Assembly: GCA_938005655.1 (NCBI GenBank)
Contig: CALLNA010000151.1
Span: 1 to 27,664 of the forward strand
Source of the DNA: an uncultured Novosphingobium sp.
Lineage (GTDB): Bacteria > Pseudomonadota > Alphaproteobacteria > Sphingomonadales > Sphingomonadaceae
Direction of reading: 5' to 3'
DNA length: 27,664 bases
Part shown: one piece after another, positions 7,625 through 14,829 of the stretch
Layout: every line of letters starts with the position of its first letter
Numbering within the stretch: the stretch's first letter is position 1
Made by a program: the position numbers and the translations under genes
Notes under the pieces: model-generated
What the model saw: only the letters and a program-made list of their open reading frames with translations
Database searches by the model: none
Told to the model about the DNA's origin: nothing

Positions 7625-7666
7625 CCAATCCTCCCCATCGGGGGAGAAGTGTCGGTCGCGGATTGG
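7625..7666. repeat. Intergenic inverted repeat of the CCTCCCC family
   Basis: CCAATC (7625-7630) pairs with GATTGG (7661-7666), enclosing CTCCCC (7631-7636) and GGGGAG (7641-7646). It starts 3 bp after the isochorismatase-like stop and shares AATCCTCCCC with the repeat at 11381. It may act as a weak transcript end between this operon and the 7762 gene. Confidence 0.5.
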
Positions 7667-7700
7667 GATGGGCTAACCCCGGATTGCCTCCCGCCGCAGC

Positions 7701-7728
7701 TTGACCCTTCAAGATAATGCATTATGCA
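7701..7728 (+). promoter_or_regulatory. Candidate sigma-70 promoter of the 7762 gene, overlapped by the palindrome
   Basis: TTGACC (7701-7706), a 16-bp spacer and TATGCA (7723-7728) form a plausible -35/-10 pair ending 33 bp before the start codon. The palindrome at 7714-7725 covers the spacer and the first bases of the -10 hexamer, so a bound regulator would block polymerase. Confidence 0.45.
7714..7725. promoter_or_regulatory. Perfect 12-bp palindrome, candidate GntR operator, copy 2
   Basis: ATAATGCATTAT again, identical to copy 1 at 5083 and extended to 15 matching bases with the AAG on its left. It sits 36 bp before the start codon at 7762. Confidence 0.7.
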
Positions 7729-7761
7729 CCGCCGCAACGAATCCGCACAAGGAGCACCTGA

Positions 7762-8970
7762 ATGAGCACCGAGACCGCCGACAAGGACGTCGGCCACGCC
7801 CCCGCCGAAGGCAAGATCACCCCGGAGGCGATCAAGGCCGCCGAGAACATGATCGGCATGCACCTGCGCCCCGAAGGCCCCTATCTCCAGGACGCCACCG
7901 AGGACACGATCCGCAACTTCTGCAACGGCATCGGCGATCTCAATCCGCTCTACCGCGACCTTGAGCACGGCCGCCTGTCGCGCCACGGCTCGATGCTCGC
8001 CCACCCGAACTTCCCGATGGCCTTCGGCTGGGTCGGCCGCACCCGCTGGGGCCTGCCGGGCGTCCACGGCTTCTACGCCGGCAACGACTGGGAGCTGTTC
8101 CGCCACGTCCGTCCGGGCGACCGCATCTCGGCGATCGAGCGCGTCGTCGGCGTCGACGTGAAGGAAAGCCAGTTCTCCGGCACTCTGGTTCTCCAGTACG
8201 TCGAGGCGACCTACTTCAACCAGCGCGGCGAGCTGGTCGCCAAGGCGCTCGGCACCTGCACCCGGCACGAGCGCAAGGCCGCCCGTGAGGCCGGCAAGTA
8301 CGCCGACATCAAGACCCACGAATACACCGCCGAGGAATTCGAGAAGATCGACGCCGCGATCCTTGACGAGGAGAAGAACATCCGTGGCGGCAACGTCCGC
8401 TACTGGGAAGAGGTCCAGGAGGGCGAGCAGCTTCCCGAGATCGTCCGCGGCCCGCTGAGCCTGATGGATACGATGGGCTTCCTCGTCGGCTGCGGCCGCG
8501 GCCATACCCACGGCGTGATCTTCAAGAACGCGGTCAAGCACCCGGGCCACTTCTTCCGCAACCCCGAAGCGGGCGGCGGCATCGAATACACCGGCATCGG
8601 CCACCACCGCGAATCGACCGCCAAGGAAGTGGGCGTCCCCGGCGTCTATGACTACGGTCCGCAGCGCTCGGCCTGGATGGCCAGCTTCATCACCAACTGG
8701 ATGGGCGATGCCGGCTTCCTCAAGCGCATCAAGACCCGCATGAGCCGCTTCAACACGATGGGCGACTGCACCTGGGCGCGCGGCACCGTGACCCGCAAGT
8801 ACGTGAAGGACGGCTACGCCTTGGTCGACATCGAGATCAAGGGCGAGAACCAGCGCGGCGAGCTGACCACGCCGGGCCTGGCGACGGTCGTGTTGCCGAG
8901 CCTCGACCCGAACACCAAGGTGTTCGTCGACGGCGCCGGGCTGGACCTCGAGCTGCCGGTGGTGCGCTGA
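7762..8970 (+). CDS. Two-domain MaoC/FAS1-like acyl dehydratase
   Basis: 402 residues; the ATG at 7762 follows AAGGAGCACCTGA, the strongest ribosome site in the catabolic block. The N-terminal hotdog (about 30-180) contains DTIRNFCNGIGDLNPLYRD, a FAS1-like/MaoC substrate-pocket motif related to the hydratase-2 D-x-N-P-x-H motif. The C-terminal hotdog (about 210-390) contains GRGHTHGVIFKNAVKHPGHF and YGPQRSAWMASFITNWMGDAG. Proteins of this length are fused double-hotdog dehydratases or hydratases acting on bulky acyl-CoA thioesters; the FAS1-like group is common in steroid, terpenoid and aromatic side-chain catabolism. The promoter carries the same palindrome as the GntR/CoA-transferase divergent region, so coordinated regulation is expected. 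Substrate not determinable. Confidence 0.82.
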   Translation: MSTETADKDVGHAPAEGKITPEAIKAAENMIGMHLRPEGPYLQDATEDTIRNFCNGIGDLNPLYRDLEHGRLSRHGSMLAHPNFPMAFGWVGRTRWGLPGVHGFYAGNDWELFRHVRPGDRISAIERVVGVDVKESQFSGTLVLQYVEATYFNQRGELVAKALGTCTRHERKAAREAGKYADIKTHEYTAEEFEKIDAAILDEEKNIRGGNVRYWEEVQEGEQLPEIVRGPLSLMDTMGFLVGCGRGHTHGVIFKNAVKHPGHFFRNPEAGGGIEYTGIGHHRESTAKEVGVPGVYDYGPQRSAWMASFITNWMGDAGFLKRIKTRMSRFNTMGDCTWARGTVTRKYVKDGYALVDIEIKGENQRGELTTPGLATVVLPSLDPNTKVFVDGAGLDLELPVVR

Positions 8971-9000
8971 GGTCTTGGGGAGATGGGGCGCCGCTCCTCT

Positions 9001-9101
9001 CCCCTCCCGCTTGCGGGAGGGGGCAGGGGTGGGCCTCCTCCTCCACGCGCTGCGCCGAGACTGACTTGCCCACCCCTAGCCCCTCCCGCAAGCGCGAGGG
9101 G
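9001..9101. repeat. Mosaic C/G-rich inverted-repeat element between 7762 and 9118 genes
   Basis: A first hairpin has perfect 10-bp arms CCCCTCCCGC (9001-9010) and GCGGGAGGGG (9013-9022). Next to it AGGGGTGGGC (9025-9034) pairs with GCCCACCCCT (9068-9077), and CCCCTC (9080-9085) pairs with GAGGGG (9096-9101). The segments 9013-9034 and 9068-9089 are inverted copies matching at 20 of 22 positions, so the whole can fold as one large cruciform. It belongs to the same family as the elements at 11384 and 13334. Confidence 0.75.
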
Positions 9102-9117
9102 AACTGGCTGACCGCCC

Positions 9118-10245
9118 ATGCCCGATTCTAGTCCCCCCCTCTCCGGTCTCCGCATCGCCGTCCGCGCCTCGGGCGTCGCGGCGGCCTATGCCGCGCGGCT
9201 GCTCTCGACGATGGGCGCCGAGGCGATCCTGCTAGAGCCCGCCGAAGGCTCGCCGCTGCGCTGCGAGCCGCCGTTCCTGCCAGGCAGCGAGGTCAGCGCC
9301 CTGTTCGCCTATCTCGCGGCGGGGATGCGCAGCGCCGTGGTGCCCGATGGCGGCTTCGGCGGCCTGCTCAGCGAGGCGGACGTGTTCATCGACGATACGC
9401 CGCTGGCCGAGCGCGAGGCGCTCGGCCTCGACGAGGCGACGGTCGCCCGTCGCCATCCCGACCTGATCCACGTCTCGGTCCTGCCCTTCGGCGCGCACGG
9501 TCCCAAGGCGCACTGGAAGGGGACGGACATCACCGTGCTCCATGCCTCGGGCGAGGGCTACCTCCTGCCCAATGGCCTGTCCTGCGAGCTTTTTCCCGGC
9601 CGCCCGCCGGTCAAGGTCTATGGCCATTTCGCCGAGCTCCAGGGCAGTATCGCCGCCGCGCTCGGCGCGTTGTCCGCGCTGTGGGTGCGGCCCGAGGCCG
9701 GTGGCCAGTATGTCGACGTCGCCAGCCAGGACGCCGCGCTCGCCGTGGGGGCTTTCGCGATCCAGCGGCTCGGCGACGGCTCGGTCGAGCACCGGGTCGA
9801 GCGCTCGTTCCGCTATGGCGGGGTGATCCCCTGCGCGGACGGCTATGTCGAGCTGCTGACGCTGGAGCAGCGCCAGTGGCATGGCCTGGTCGAGCTGTTG
9901 GGCAAGCCCGACTGGTCCCAGGACCCGGCTCTGGAGGATTCGCTGGAGCGCAGCCGCCAGGGGCCGGTGATCAACCGGCACATCCGCGAATGGGCCTCGT
10001 CCCGCAAGGTCGAGGACATTGTGCGCGAGGGGCAGAAGCTCTCCGTGCCGCTGGCGAAATACTACACGCCGGCCGAGGTCGTGCGCGATCCGCACGAGCA
10101 GGTGCGCGGGCTGTTCCAGCCGGTCGAGACCGGGGCGGGGGTGTTCGACATGCTGGTCTCCCCCTTCCAGTTCGACGGCGCCCCCTTTGCGCTCCGCGGC
10201 GGGCCGCCGGCGCTGGGCGACTATACGGGAGGCGCGGCACGATGA
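9118..10245 (+). CDS. Class III CoA-transferase subunit with intact catalytic Asp
   Basis: 375 residues from the ATG at 9118; the ribosome site is poor, with a repeat element just upstream. CaiB/BaiF fold: LSGLRIAVRASGVAAAYAAR at the start, STMGAEAILLEP, and GGQYVDVASQDAALAVGAF, which places the anhydride-forming Asp at position 205. The nucleotide-binding start is degenerate compared with typical members (no LxxGxVVxxP), and the protein is slightly short. It overlaps the next CoA-transferase gene by 4 bp (ATGA), so the two are translationally coupled. Two different class III subunits encoded side by side, with the Asp kept in only one, match heteromeric enzymes such as benzylsuccinate CoA-transferase BbsEF. 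I infer that this is the catalytic subunit of such a pair. Substrate unknown. Confidence 0.87.
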   Translation: MPDSSPPLSGLRIAVRASGVAAAYAARLLSTMGAEAILLEPAEGSPLRCEPPFLPGSEVSALFAYLAAGMRSAVVPDGGFGGLLSEADVFIDDTPLAEREALGLDEATVARRHPDLIHVSVLPFGAHGPKAHWKGTDITVLHASGEGYLLPNGLSCELFPGRPPVKVYGHFAELQGSIAAALGALSALWVRPEAGGQYVDVASQDAALAVGAFAIQRLGDGSVEHRVERSFRYGGVIPCADGYVELLTLEQRQWHGLVELLGKPDWSQDPALEDSLERSRQGPVINRHIREWASSRKVEDIVREGQKLSVPLAKYYTPAEVVRDPHEQVRGLFQPVETGAGVFDMLVSPFQFDGAPFALRGGPPALGDYTGGAAR

Positions 10246-11381
10246 ACCCCCTCCCCGGCATCCGCATCGCCGACTTCACCGTCCACAACGCCGGTCCGTT
10301 CTGCACGCCCCTGCTCTCGCAGCTCGGCGCCGAGGTGGTGAAGATCGAGAGCGCCATGCGCCCTGACGCGTTCCGCAAGCCGCATCCGGTCTATGGCCGC
10401 ATGGGCCCGGCGACCTTCGACCAGGTCGCCTCGACCAAGCTGTCGGTGCGGATCAACCTCAAGAAGCCGGAAGGCGTGGCTCTCGCCAAGCGGGTCGTCG
10501 CCGTGTCCGACGTGGCGGCGGAGAGCTTCCGCCCCGGCGTGATCGGCCGGCTGGGCCTGGGCTACGAAGACCTCAAGGCGGTCAAGCGGGACATCATCAT
10601 GCTCGCCGTCTCCTCTTCCGGGCAGAGCGGGCCGGACCGGCATTTCGCCGGCTATGCCCCGCTGTTCGGCGCCTGGGGCGGGCTCGGCGAGATGACCGGC
10701 TATGCCGACGGCCCGCCGATCGAGATGCGCCACGTCATGGACCACACGGTCGGCATGAACTCGGCCGTCGCGGTCATGGCCGCGCTGCATCGCCGCCGCG
10801 CGACCGGCGAGGGCGCGCTGGTCGACGTCTCGGCGCGCGAGGTAGCCTCGTCGCTGCTCGGCGAGGCGCTGCTGCTGGCGGCGGCCGGCGAGGAGCCGCA
10901 CCGCATGGGTAACGCCCATCCGCGCATGGCCCCGCACGGGGTCTATCCCGCGGCGGGCGAGGACCGCTGGCTGTCGATCGCCGTCGATGGCGAGGCCGAG
11001 CGGCAGGCGCTGCGCGAGATCACCGGCTCTGCCGACCTGTCGGACGAGGCGCTGTCCGTCTGGACCCGGACGCAGGACGCCAATGCCGCCGCCGAGTGTC
11101 TCCAGGCCGCCGGCATCGCCGCCCATGCGAGCTGGACCACGCCCGAGATCGCCGCCGATCCCCACCTGCGCGAGCGCCATGCGATCGTCGAGGTGGCCGA
11201 GCCCGACGGCAAGCGGCGCGCCGCGGTCGGCGTGCCGATGCGGCTGTCCAAGGGACCGGAGATCGGCATTCATCGCGGCACGCCCAAGCTCGGCGAGCAC
11301 GAGGACTACGTCTATGGCGAGCTGCTCGGCATGGGCCGCGAGGAACGCACCGCCCTGGAAGAGGCGGAAGTGATTTACTAA
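10242..11381 (+). CDS. Class III CoA-transferase partner subunit, Glu at catalytic Asp position
   Basis: 379 residues, starting within the stop codon region of the preceding gene (ATGA overlap 10242-10245). The N-terminus is canonical (LPGIRIADFTVHNAGPFCTP, SQLGAEVVKIES), followed by LGLGYEDLKAVKRDIIMLAV and GEGALVDVSAREVASSLLGE. In the last motif, Glu200 stands where family members have the catalytic Asp of S-x-x-D. The subunit therefore probably contributes CoA or substrate binding while the 9118 product supplies Asp205. Its own start would satisfy the family consensus better than that of its partner, so the two subunits appear to have complementary deviations. A C/G-rich repeat follows the stop. 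Confidence 0.87.
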   Translation: MNPLPGIRIADFTVHNAGPFCTPLLSQLGAEVVKIESAMRPDAFRKPHPVYGRMGPATFDQVASTKLSVRINLKKPEGVALAKRVVAVSDVAAESFRPGVIGRLGLGYEDLKAVKRDIIMLAVSSSGQSGPDRHFAGYAPLFGAWGGLGEMTGYADGPPIEMRHVMDHTVGMNSAVAVMAALHRRRATGEGALVDVSAREVASSLLGEALLLAAAGEEPHRMGNAHPRMAPHGVYPAAGEDRWLSIAVDGEAERQALREITGSADLSDEALSVWTRTQDANAAAECLQAAGIAAHASWTTPEIAADPHLRERHAIVEVAEPDGKRRAAVGVPMRLSKGPEIGIHRGTPKLGEHEDYVYGELLGMGREERTALEEAEVIY

Positions 11382-11383
11382 AT

Positions 11384-11520
11384 CCTCCCCGCTTGCGGGG
11401 AGGGGACCGCCACAGGCGGTGGAGGAGGCTGTCGGCGGGCGCTGCCGCGATGAGGAGAGCCCCTCCGTCAGCCGCCAGCGCGGCTGTCACCCCCCTTTCA
11501 GGGGAGGGGAGAAGGAGAGA
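11384..11520. repeat. C/G-rich composite inverted-repeat element between 10242 and 11524 genes
   Basis: CCTCCCCGC (11384-11392) pairs with GCGGGGAGG (11395-11403); ACCGCC (11406-11411) pairs with GGCGGT (11415-11420); near the right end CCCC and GGGG form a small hairpin around TTTCA. The element fills nearly the whole gap up to the ribosome site of the next gene. It is related to the elements at 7625, 9001 and 13334. Confidence 0.65.
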
Positions 11521-11523
11521 GAA

Positions 11524-12426
11524 ATGACTGACATCATCCCCATCCTCGGCTTCATCGGCCTCGGCGTCATGGGCTCGGGCATGTGCGCCAATGCGGTGCG
11601 CAAGCATGGGGCCAAGGTCCACGTGTTCGACCTCAATGCCGAGGCACTGGCCGCCCAGGTTGCGGGCGGCGCGGTTGCGGCGGCTTCGGTGGCCGAGGTG
11701 GCGCAGGCCGCCTCGATCATTTTTCTCTCGCTGCCTGGCGGCCGTCAGGTCGATGCCGTCGCGCAGGAGATCGCCGCCGCCGGACGGCCCGGCACCGTGG
11801 TCGTCGCCCTCTCGACCACCGGCGTCGCCGATGCCCGCGCCGTTGCGGCGAAGCTGGCCGGGGCGGGGATGCATTTTGCCGATGCGCCCGTTGCCCGCAC
11901 CCGCCAGGCGGCGATCGACGGGACGCTCTCGATCATGGTCGGCGCCTCGACCGAGCTGTTCCCCCGAATCGAGCCGCTGCTGCGCTACATGGGCAGCGAC
12001 GTGACCCATTGCGGCGAGGTTGGCTGCGGGCAGGTGGTGAAGCTGGTCAACAACTGCCTGCTGTTCGAGAACGTCGCCTCGATCGCCGAGATGATGGTCG
12101 TCGCCGAGCGCGCGGGCGTCGCCCCGGCCAGGCTGGTCGAGGCGGTCGGCCTGGGCTCGGGCAACAGCTTCGCCTTGCAGAACCACGGCCTCAAGGCGAT
12201 GGTCCCGCGGGCCTTTCCGGAGAAGGCGTTCCCCTCCGACTACGTGCTCAAGGACCTCGGCTACGCGATCGAGCTGGCCGGCGAGATGGGCGTCGAGCCG
12301 CGCATGGCGAACCGCGCGGCGCAATATTACAAGGCGGCGGTCGACGAGGGGATCGGGGCGAAGTACTTCCCCGCGCACATGCGCGATGGCATAGACCCAG
12401 CCGCGATCGACAAGGGACAGGACTGA
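11524..12426 (+). CDS. 3-hydroxyisobutyrate dehydrogenase-family oxidoreductase
   Basis: 300 residues; the ATG at 11524 has AAGGAGAGAGAA upstream, while upstream in-frame codons belong to the repeat element. The N-terminal Rossmann domain shows GFIGLGVMGSGM (9-20) and Asp36 at the end of the second strand (VFDLN), which suggests NAD use. The catalytic Lys is Lys173 in GCGQVVKLVNN, with Asn177 beside it. The substrate-binding motif is DAPVARTRQAAIDGTLS (120-136) where family members usually read DAPVSGG. Family members oxidise 3-hydroxy acids (3-hydroxyisobutyrate, tartronate semialdehyde, 6-phosphogluconate). The normal SGG turn contacts the carboxylate, so the ARTR replacement suggests a different substrate. 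The gene is followed by the lactonase with a 5-bp gap. Confidence 0.88.
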   Translation: MTDIIPILGFIGLGVMGSGMCANAVRKHGAKVHVFDLNAEALAAQVAGGAVAAASVAEVAQAASIIFLSLPGGRQVDAVAQEIAAAGRPGTVVVALSTTGVADARAVAAKLAGAGMHFADAPVARTRQAAIDGTLSIMVGASTELFPRIEPLLRYMGSDVTHCGEVGCGQVVKLVNNCLLFENVASIAEMMVVAERAGVAPARLVEAVGLGSGNSFALQNHGLKAMVPRAFPEKAFPSDYVLKDLGYAIELAGEMGVEPRMANRAAQYYKAAVDEGIGAKYFPAHMRDGIDPAAIDKGQD

Positions 12427-12431
12427 CGGAC

Positions 12432-13325
12432 ATGCCAAAGCTGAACTTCCGCGTCGTCACCGACGGCCTGCGCTTTCCCGAAGGGCCGGTGGTCCTGCCC
12501 GACGGTTCGGTCGCGGTGGTGGAGATCGAGAGCGGCAACGTGGTCCGCGTGGCGCCCGACGGCGCCAAGTCGGTGATCGCCCATGTCGGCGGCGGGCCGA
12601 ACGGCATGGCGATGGGGCCGGACGATCAGCTCTACGTCTGCAACAACGGCGGCTTCAACTGGGTCTATCACGACGACGGCTTCGTCCGGCCCCACGGCCG
12701 CGCGGACAGCTATGCCGACAACGGCATCCAGCGCGTCGATCTGGCGACCGGCAAGGTCGAGATGCTCTACGACAACTGCGACGGCGTGCCGCTGTTCGGG
12801 CCGAACGACATCGTCTTCGATGGTAAGGGCGGCTTCTGGTTCACCGATCACGGCAAGTCCTATGGCCGGATCATGGACCGCGGCGCGCTCTATTACGCCC
12901 GGGTCGATGGCTCGCTGATCAAGGAGGCGGCCTTCTCGTTGATCACCGGGAACGGAGTGGGCCTCTCGCCCGACGGGCAGACCGTCTATGCGACCGAGAC
13001 CGAGACGGGCCGGCTCTGGGCTTGGCCGATCATCGGCGAGGGTGAGCTCGCCAAGGAACCCTGGCCGTCGCCGGCGGGCGGGCGTTTCGTCGGCTCGGCG
13101 CAGCACGGCTACCAGCGGTTCGATTCGCTCGCCGTCGAGGAGTGCGGCAACATCTGCGTCGCCAGCCTCGTCAACGGCGGGATCAGCGTCTTCGCGCCCG
13201 AGCCTTACAGCACCAACATCGCCTTCGGCGGCGCGGACATGAAGACGGCCTATATCACCCTGTCGGGCTACGGGCAGCTCGTCGCCGTGGACTGGCCGCG
13301 CGCCGGGCTGAAGCTGCCCTATTGA
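12432..13325 (+). CDS. SMP-30/gluconolactonase-family lactonase
   Basis: 297 residues from the ATG at 12432, 5 bp after the dehydrogenase stop. The frame is open much further upstream, but that part is the dehydrogenase gene in another frame. A six-bladed beta-propeller is indicated by FPEGP with metal ligand Glu17, GGPNGMAMGPDDQLYVCN, FGPNDIVFD with Asn125, GNGVGLSPDG with Asn174, and FDSLAVEECGN with Asp231. These fit the Glu/Asn/Asn/Asp metal and substrate site of the family. Members open sugar lactones or other lactones to hydroxy acids. Coupling to the preceding hydroxy-acid dehydrogenase suggests that lactone opening and hydroxy-acid oxidation are consecutive steps, in either order. There is no signal peptide, so it is cytosolic. 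Confidence 0.9.
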   Translation: MPKLNFRVVTDGLRFPEGPVVLPDGSVAVVEIESGNVVRVAPDGAKSVIAHVGGGPNGMAMGPDDQLYVCNNGGFNWVYHDDGFVRPHGRADSYADNGIQRVDLATGKVEMLYDNCDGVPLFGPNDIVFDGKGGFWFTDHGKSYGRIMDRGALYYARVDGSLIKEAAFSLITGNGVGLSPDGQTVYATETETGRLWAWPIIGEGELAKEPWPSPAGGRFVGSAQHGYQRFDSLAVEECGNICVASLVNGGISVFAPEPYSTNIAFGGADMKTAYITLSGYGQLVAVDWPRAGLKLPY

Positions 13326-13333
13326 GAGCGGCT

Positions 13334-13355
13334 CCCCTCCCGCGAGCGGGAGGGG
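13334..13355. terminator. Hairpin between convergent genes, same arms as the 9001 repeat
   Basis: Perfect 10-bp arms CCCCTCCCGC (13334-13343) and GCGGGAGGGG (13346-13355) with a GA loop, in the 40 bp between the lactonase stop and the oxygenase stop on the opposite strand. The arms are identical to those at 9001-9022. There is no T-run on either side; its position suggests a two-way transcription barrier. Confidence 0.55.
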
Positions 13356-13365
13356 AAGGCGCTTC

Positions 13366-14829
13366 CTAGCCGTTCTGCCCTTCGAGCTTCTGCGGGGCGC
13401 CGCGGCCTTCCAGCCAGTTGGCCAGGTTGCGGTGGAGGTTGATGACCTTCTGCTCCTGGTGCGGGTTGGGCAGGGCGCCGCGCCAGCCGCTCGACTTCAT
13501 GCCCTTGTGGACGAACTCCATGTTGGAGAAGTCCTGCGCCAGGACCGAGCCCCAGTTCTCGCCGGTGGGCTCGGCATAGGTCCATTCCGTCTCGGGCGCG
13601 TCGCCCTCGGGGAAGCGTTCGAGGGCATAGCTCTCGAAGATGCACTTGTTGGGATCGTCGCCGTAGGGACGCACCCGGTAGCATAGCGCGAAGGTCACGC
13701 CGTGGAGGATGTTCTGGTTCGGCCACAGCCCCCAGGCGAGGCCGGATTCTTGCTGGATCTCGGGCGGGACCTCGGGCCAGATCACCCCGCGCGCGGCGTC
13801 GTCGCGCTTGGCCGACTCGCGCCAGTGGGCGATGCATTCGGCCGGCGTGGCGGTCTCGGGCAGCTCGTCCTTGAGGCGGCTGGCGGCCTTGACCAGGGTT
13901 TCGGTCGAGGCCGAATAGTTCACCGTCTCGTAGTTCTCGCGGATCAGCTCGTAGGTCGAGACGCGCGGGTCGTCGCCCTTGCCGGCGCGCACCGTGCCCG
14001 AGCTTTCGCTCATCTTGAACTTTTCCTCGCGGGTGTCGTAGCTCGACACCGAATGCAGCCCGTACTGCTTGGACAGCGCGTAGTAGTCGCCGTAGGCGAG
14101 AAGCTGGGTGTGGGTGCCGGCGACGTGGTAGGGTTCGAGGAAGGCCTCGATCGCGACCTTCCAGTTGCACGGATAGATCGCCCACTGGCGCCACTTGTAC
14201 TGCATCCTGTCGAGCTCGAAGTGGTCGAGGATCTCGCCCGCGCGGCCCATCCACTCCTTCAGCGACATGCTGTCGGGGTCCATGTTGATGTAGATGAACC
14301 CGCCCCAGGTATCGACCTTGACCTCGGAGAGGCAGGTCCGCTCGGGCGTCAGGCTGCCGTGCCAGTCCTGCGGATCGAGGATGTAGGTGTTGTTGCCGTC
14401 GAGGTCGAAGGTCCATCCGTGGAAGCCGCAGATGAAGTTCTTGCGGTTGTTCCCGCGCACGTCGTGGACGGGCCGCGCGCCTTTCACGGCCGTCACCGGA
14501 TCGGGGATCATGTCCGGCACCGAGATCAACTGGCGGCCGCGGTGCGGGCAGACGTTGTGGAAGGCGCGCAGCGAGCCGTCCTCCTTGCGCAGGACGATGA
14601 TCGATTCGTCGGCGACGTCGTAGGTCAGCCAGTCGCCCGGGTTGGGCAGGTCGCTCTCGCGCTCGACCATCTGCCAGATCTTCGGCCAGAGCAGGCGCTT
14701 CTCGGCTTCGAGGTACTCGGGCGAGACGAAGGCTTCCCTGCCGTAGGTGACGCGCACCTCGCGGTCCATCTCGTCGGCGGTGACGTTGTCCTGCGCCTCG
14801 TGCGGTCCGATCTTGGACATCTCGTTCAC
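13366..14829 (-). CDS. Rieske non-heme iron aromatic ring-hydroxylating oxygenase, alpha subunit
   Basis: 487 residues with a GTG start at 14829 preceded by GGGAGAATATCC; the ATG three codons on (14820) is too far from that site. Rieske ligands are Cys94/His96 (CPHRGR) and Cys134/His137 (CGFHGWTF). The mononuclear iron site is His235 and His240 (EPYHVAGTH, with Glu232 as the bridging acid) and probably Asp433 in AQDFSNMEFV. The enzyme would insert oxygen into, or demethylate, an aromatic or terpenoid substrate using electrons from a reductase and ferredoxin. No beta subunit, ferredoxin or reductase gene is in this window. Unusually, 37 residues separate the two halves of the Rieske motif where about 15-17 are typical. 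The gene is convergent with the lactonase and has a 330-bp gap upstream. Confidence 0.92.
   Translation of the reverse strand: MNEMSKIGPHEAQDNVTADEMDREVRVTYGREAFVSPEYLEAEKRLLWPKIWQMVERESDLPNPGDWLTYDVADESIIVLRKEDGSLRAFHNVCPHRGRQLISVPDMIPDPVTAVKGARPVHDVRGNNRKNFICGFHGWTFDLDGNNTYILDPQDWHGSLTPERTCLSEVKVDTWGGFIYINMDPDSMSLKEWMGRAGEILDHFELDRMQYKWRQWAIYPCNWKVAIEAFLEPYHVAGTHTQLLAYGDYYALSKQYGLHSVSSYDTREEKFKMSESSGTVRAGKGDDPRVSTYELIRENYETVNYSASTETLVKAASRLKDELPETATPAECIAHWRESAKRDDAARGVIWPEVPPEIQQESGLAWGLWPNQNILHGVTFALCYRVRPYGDDPNKCIFESYALERFPEGDAPETEWTYAEPTGENWGSVLAQDFSNMEFVHKGMKSSGWRGALPNPHQEQKVINLHRNLANWLEGRGAPQKLEGQNG

Noticed and set aside
7700..7717. A third copy of the 18-bp CTTGACC dyad
   Set aside because: Only about 13 of 18 bases fit, and the match is mostly the -35 hexamer of the promoter; other TTGACC matches are within coding sequence.
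11583..13325. A 580-codon frame as one fused protein ending in the lactonase
   Set aside because: The first 280 codons are the dehydrogenase gene read in another frame; the lactonase has its own start at 12432.
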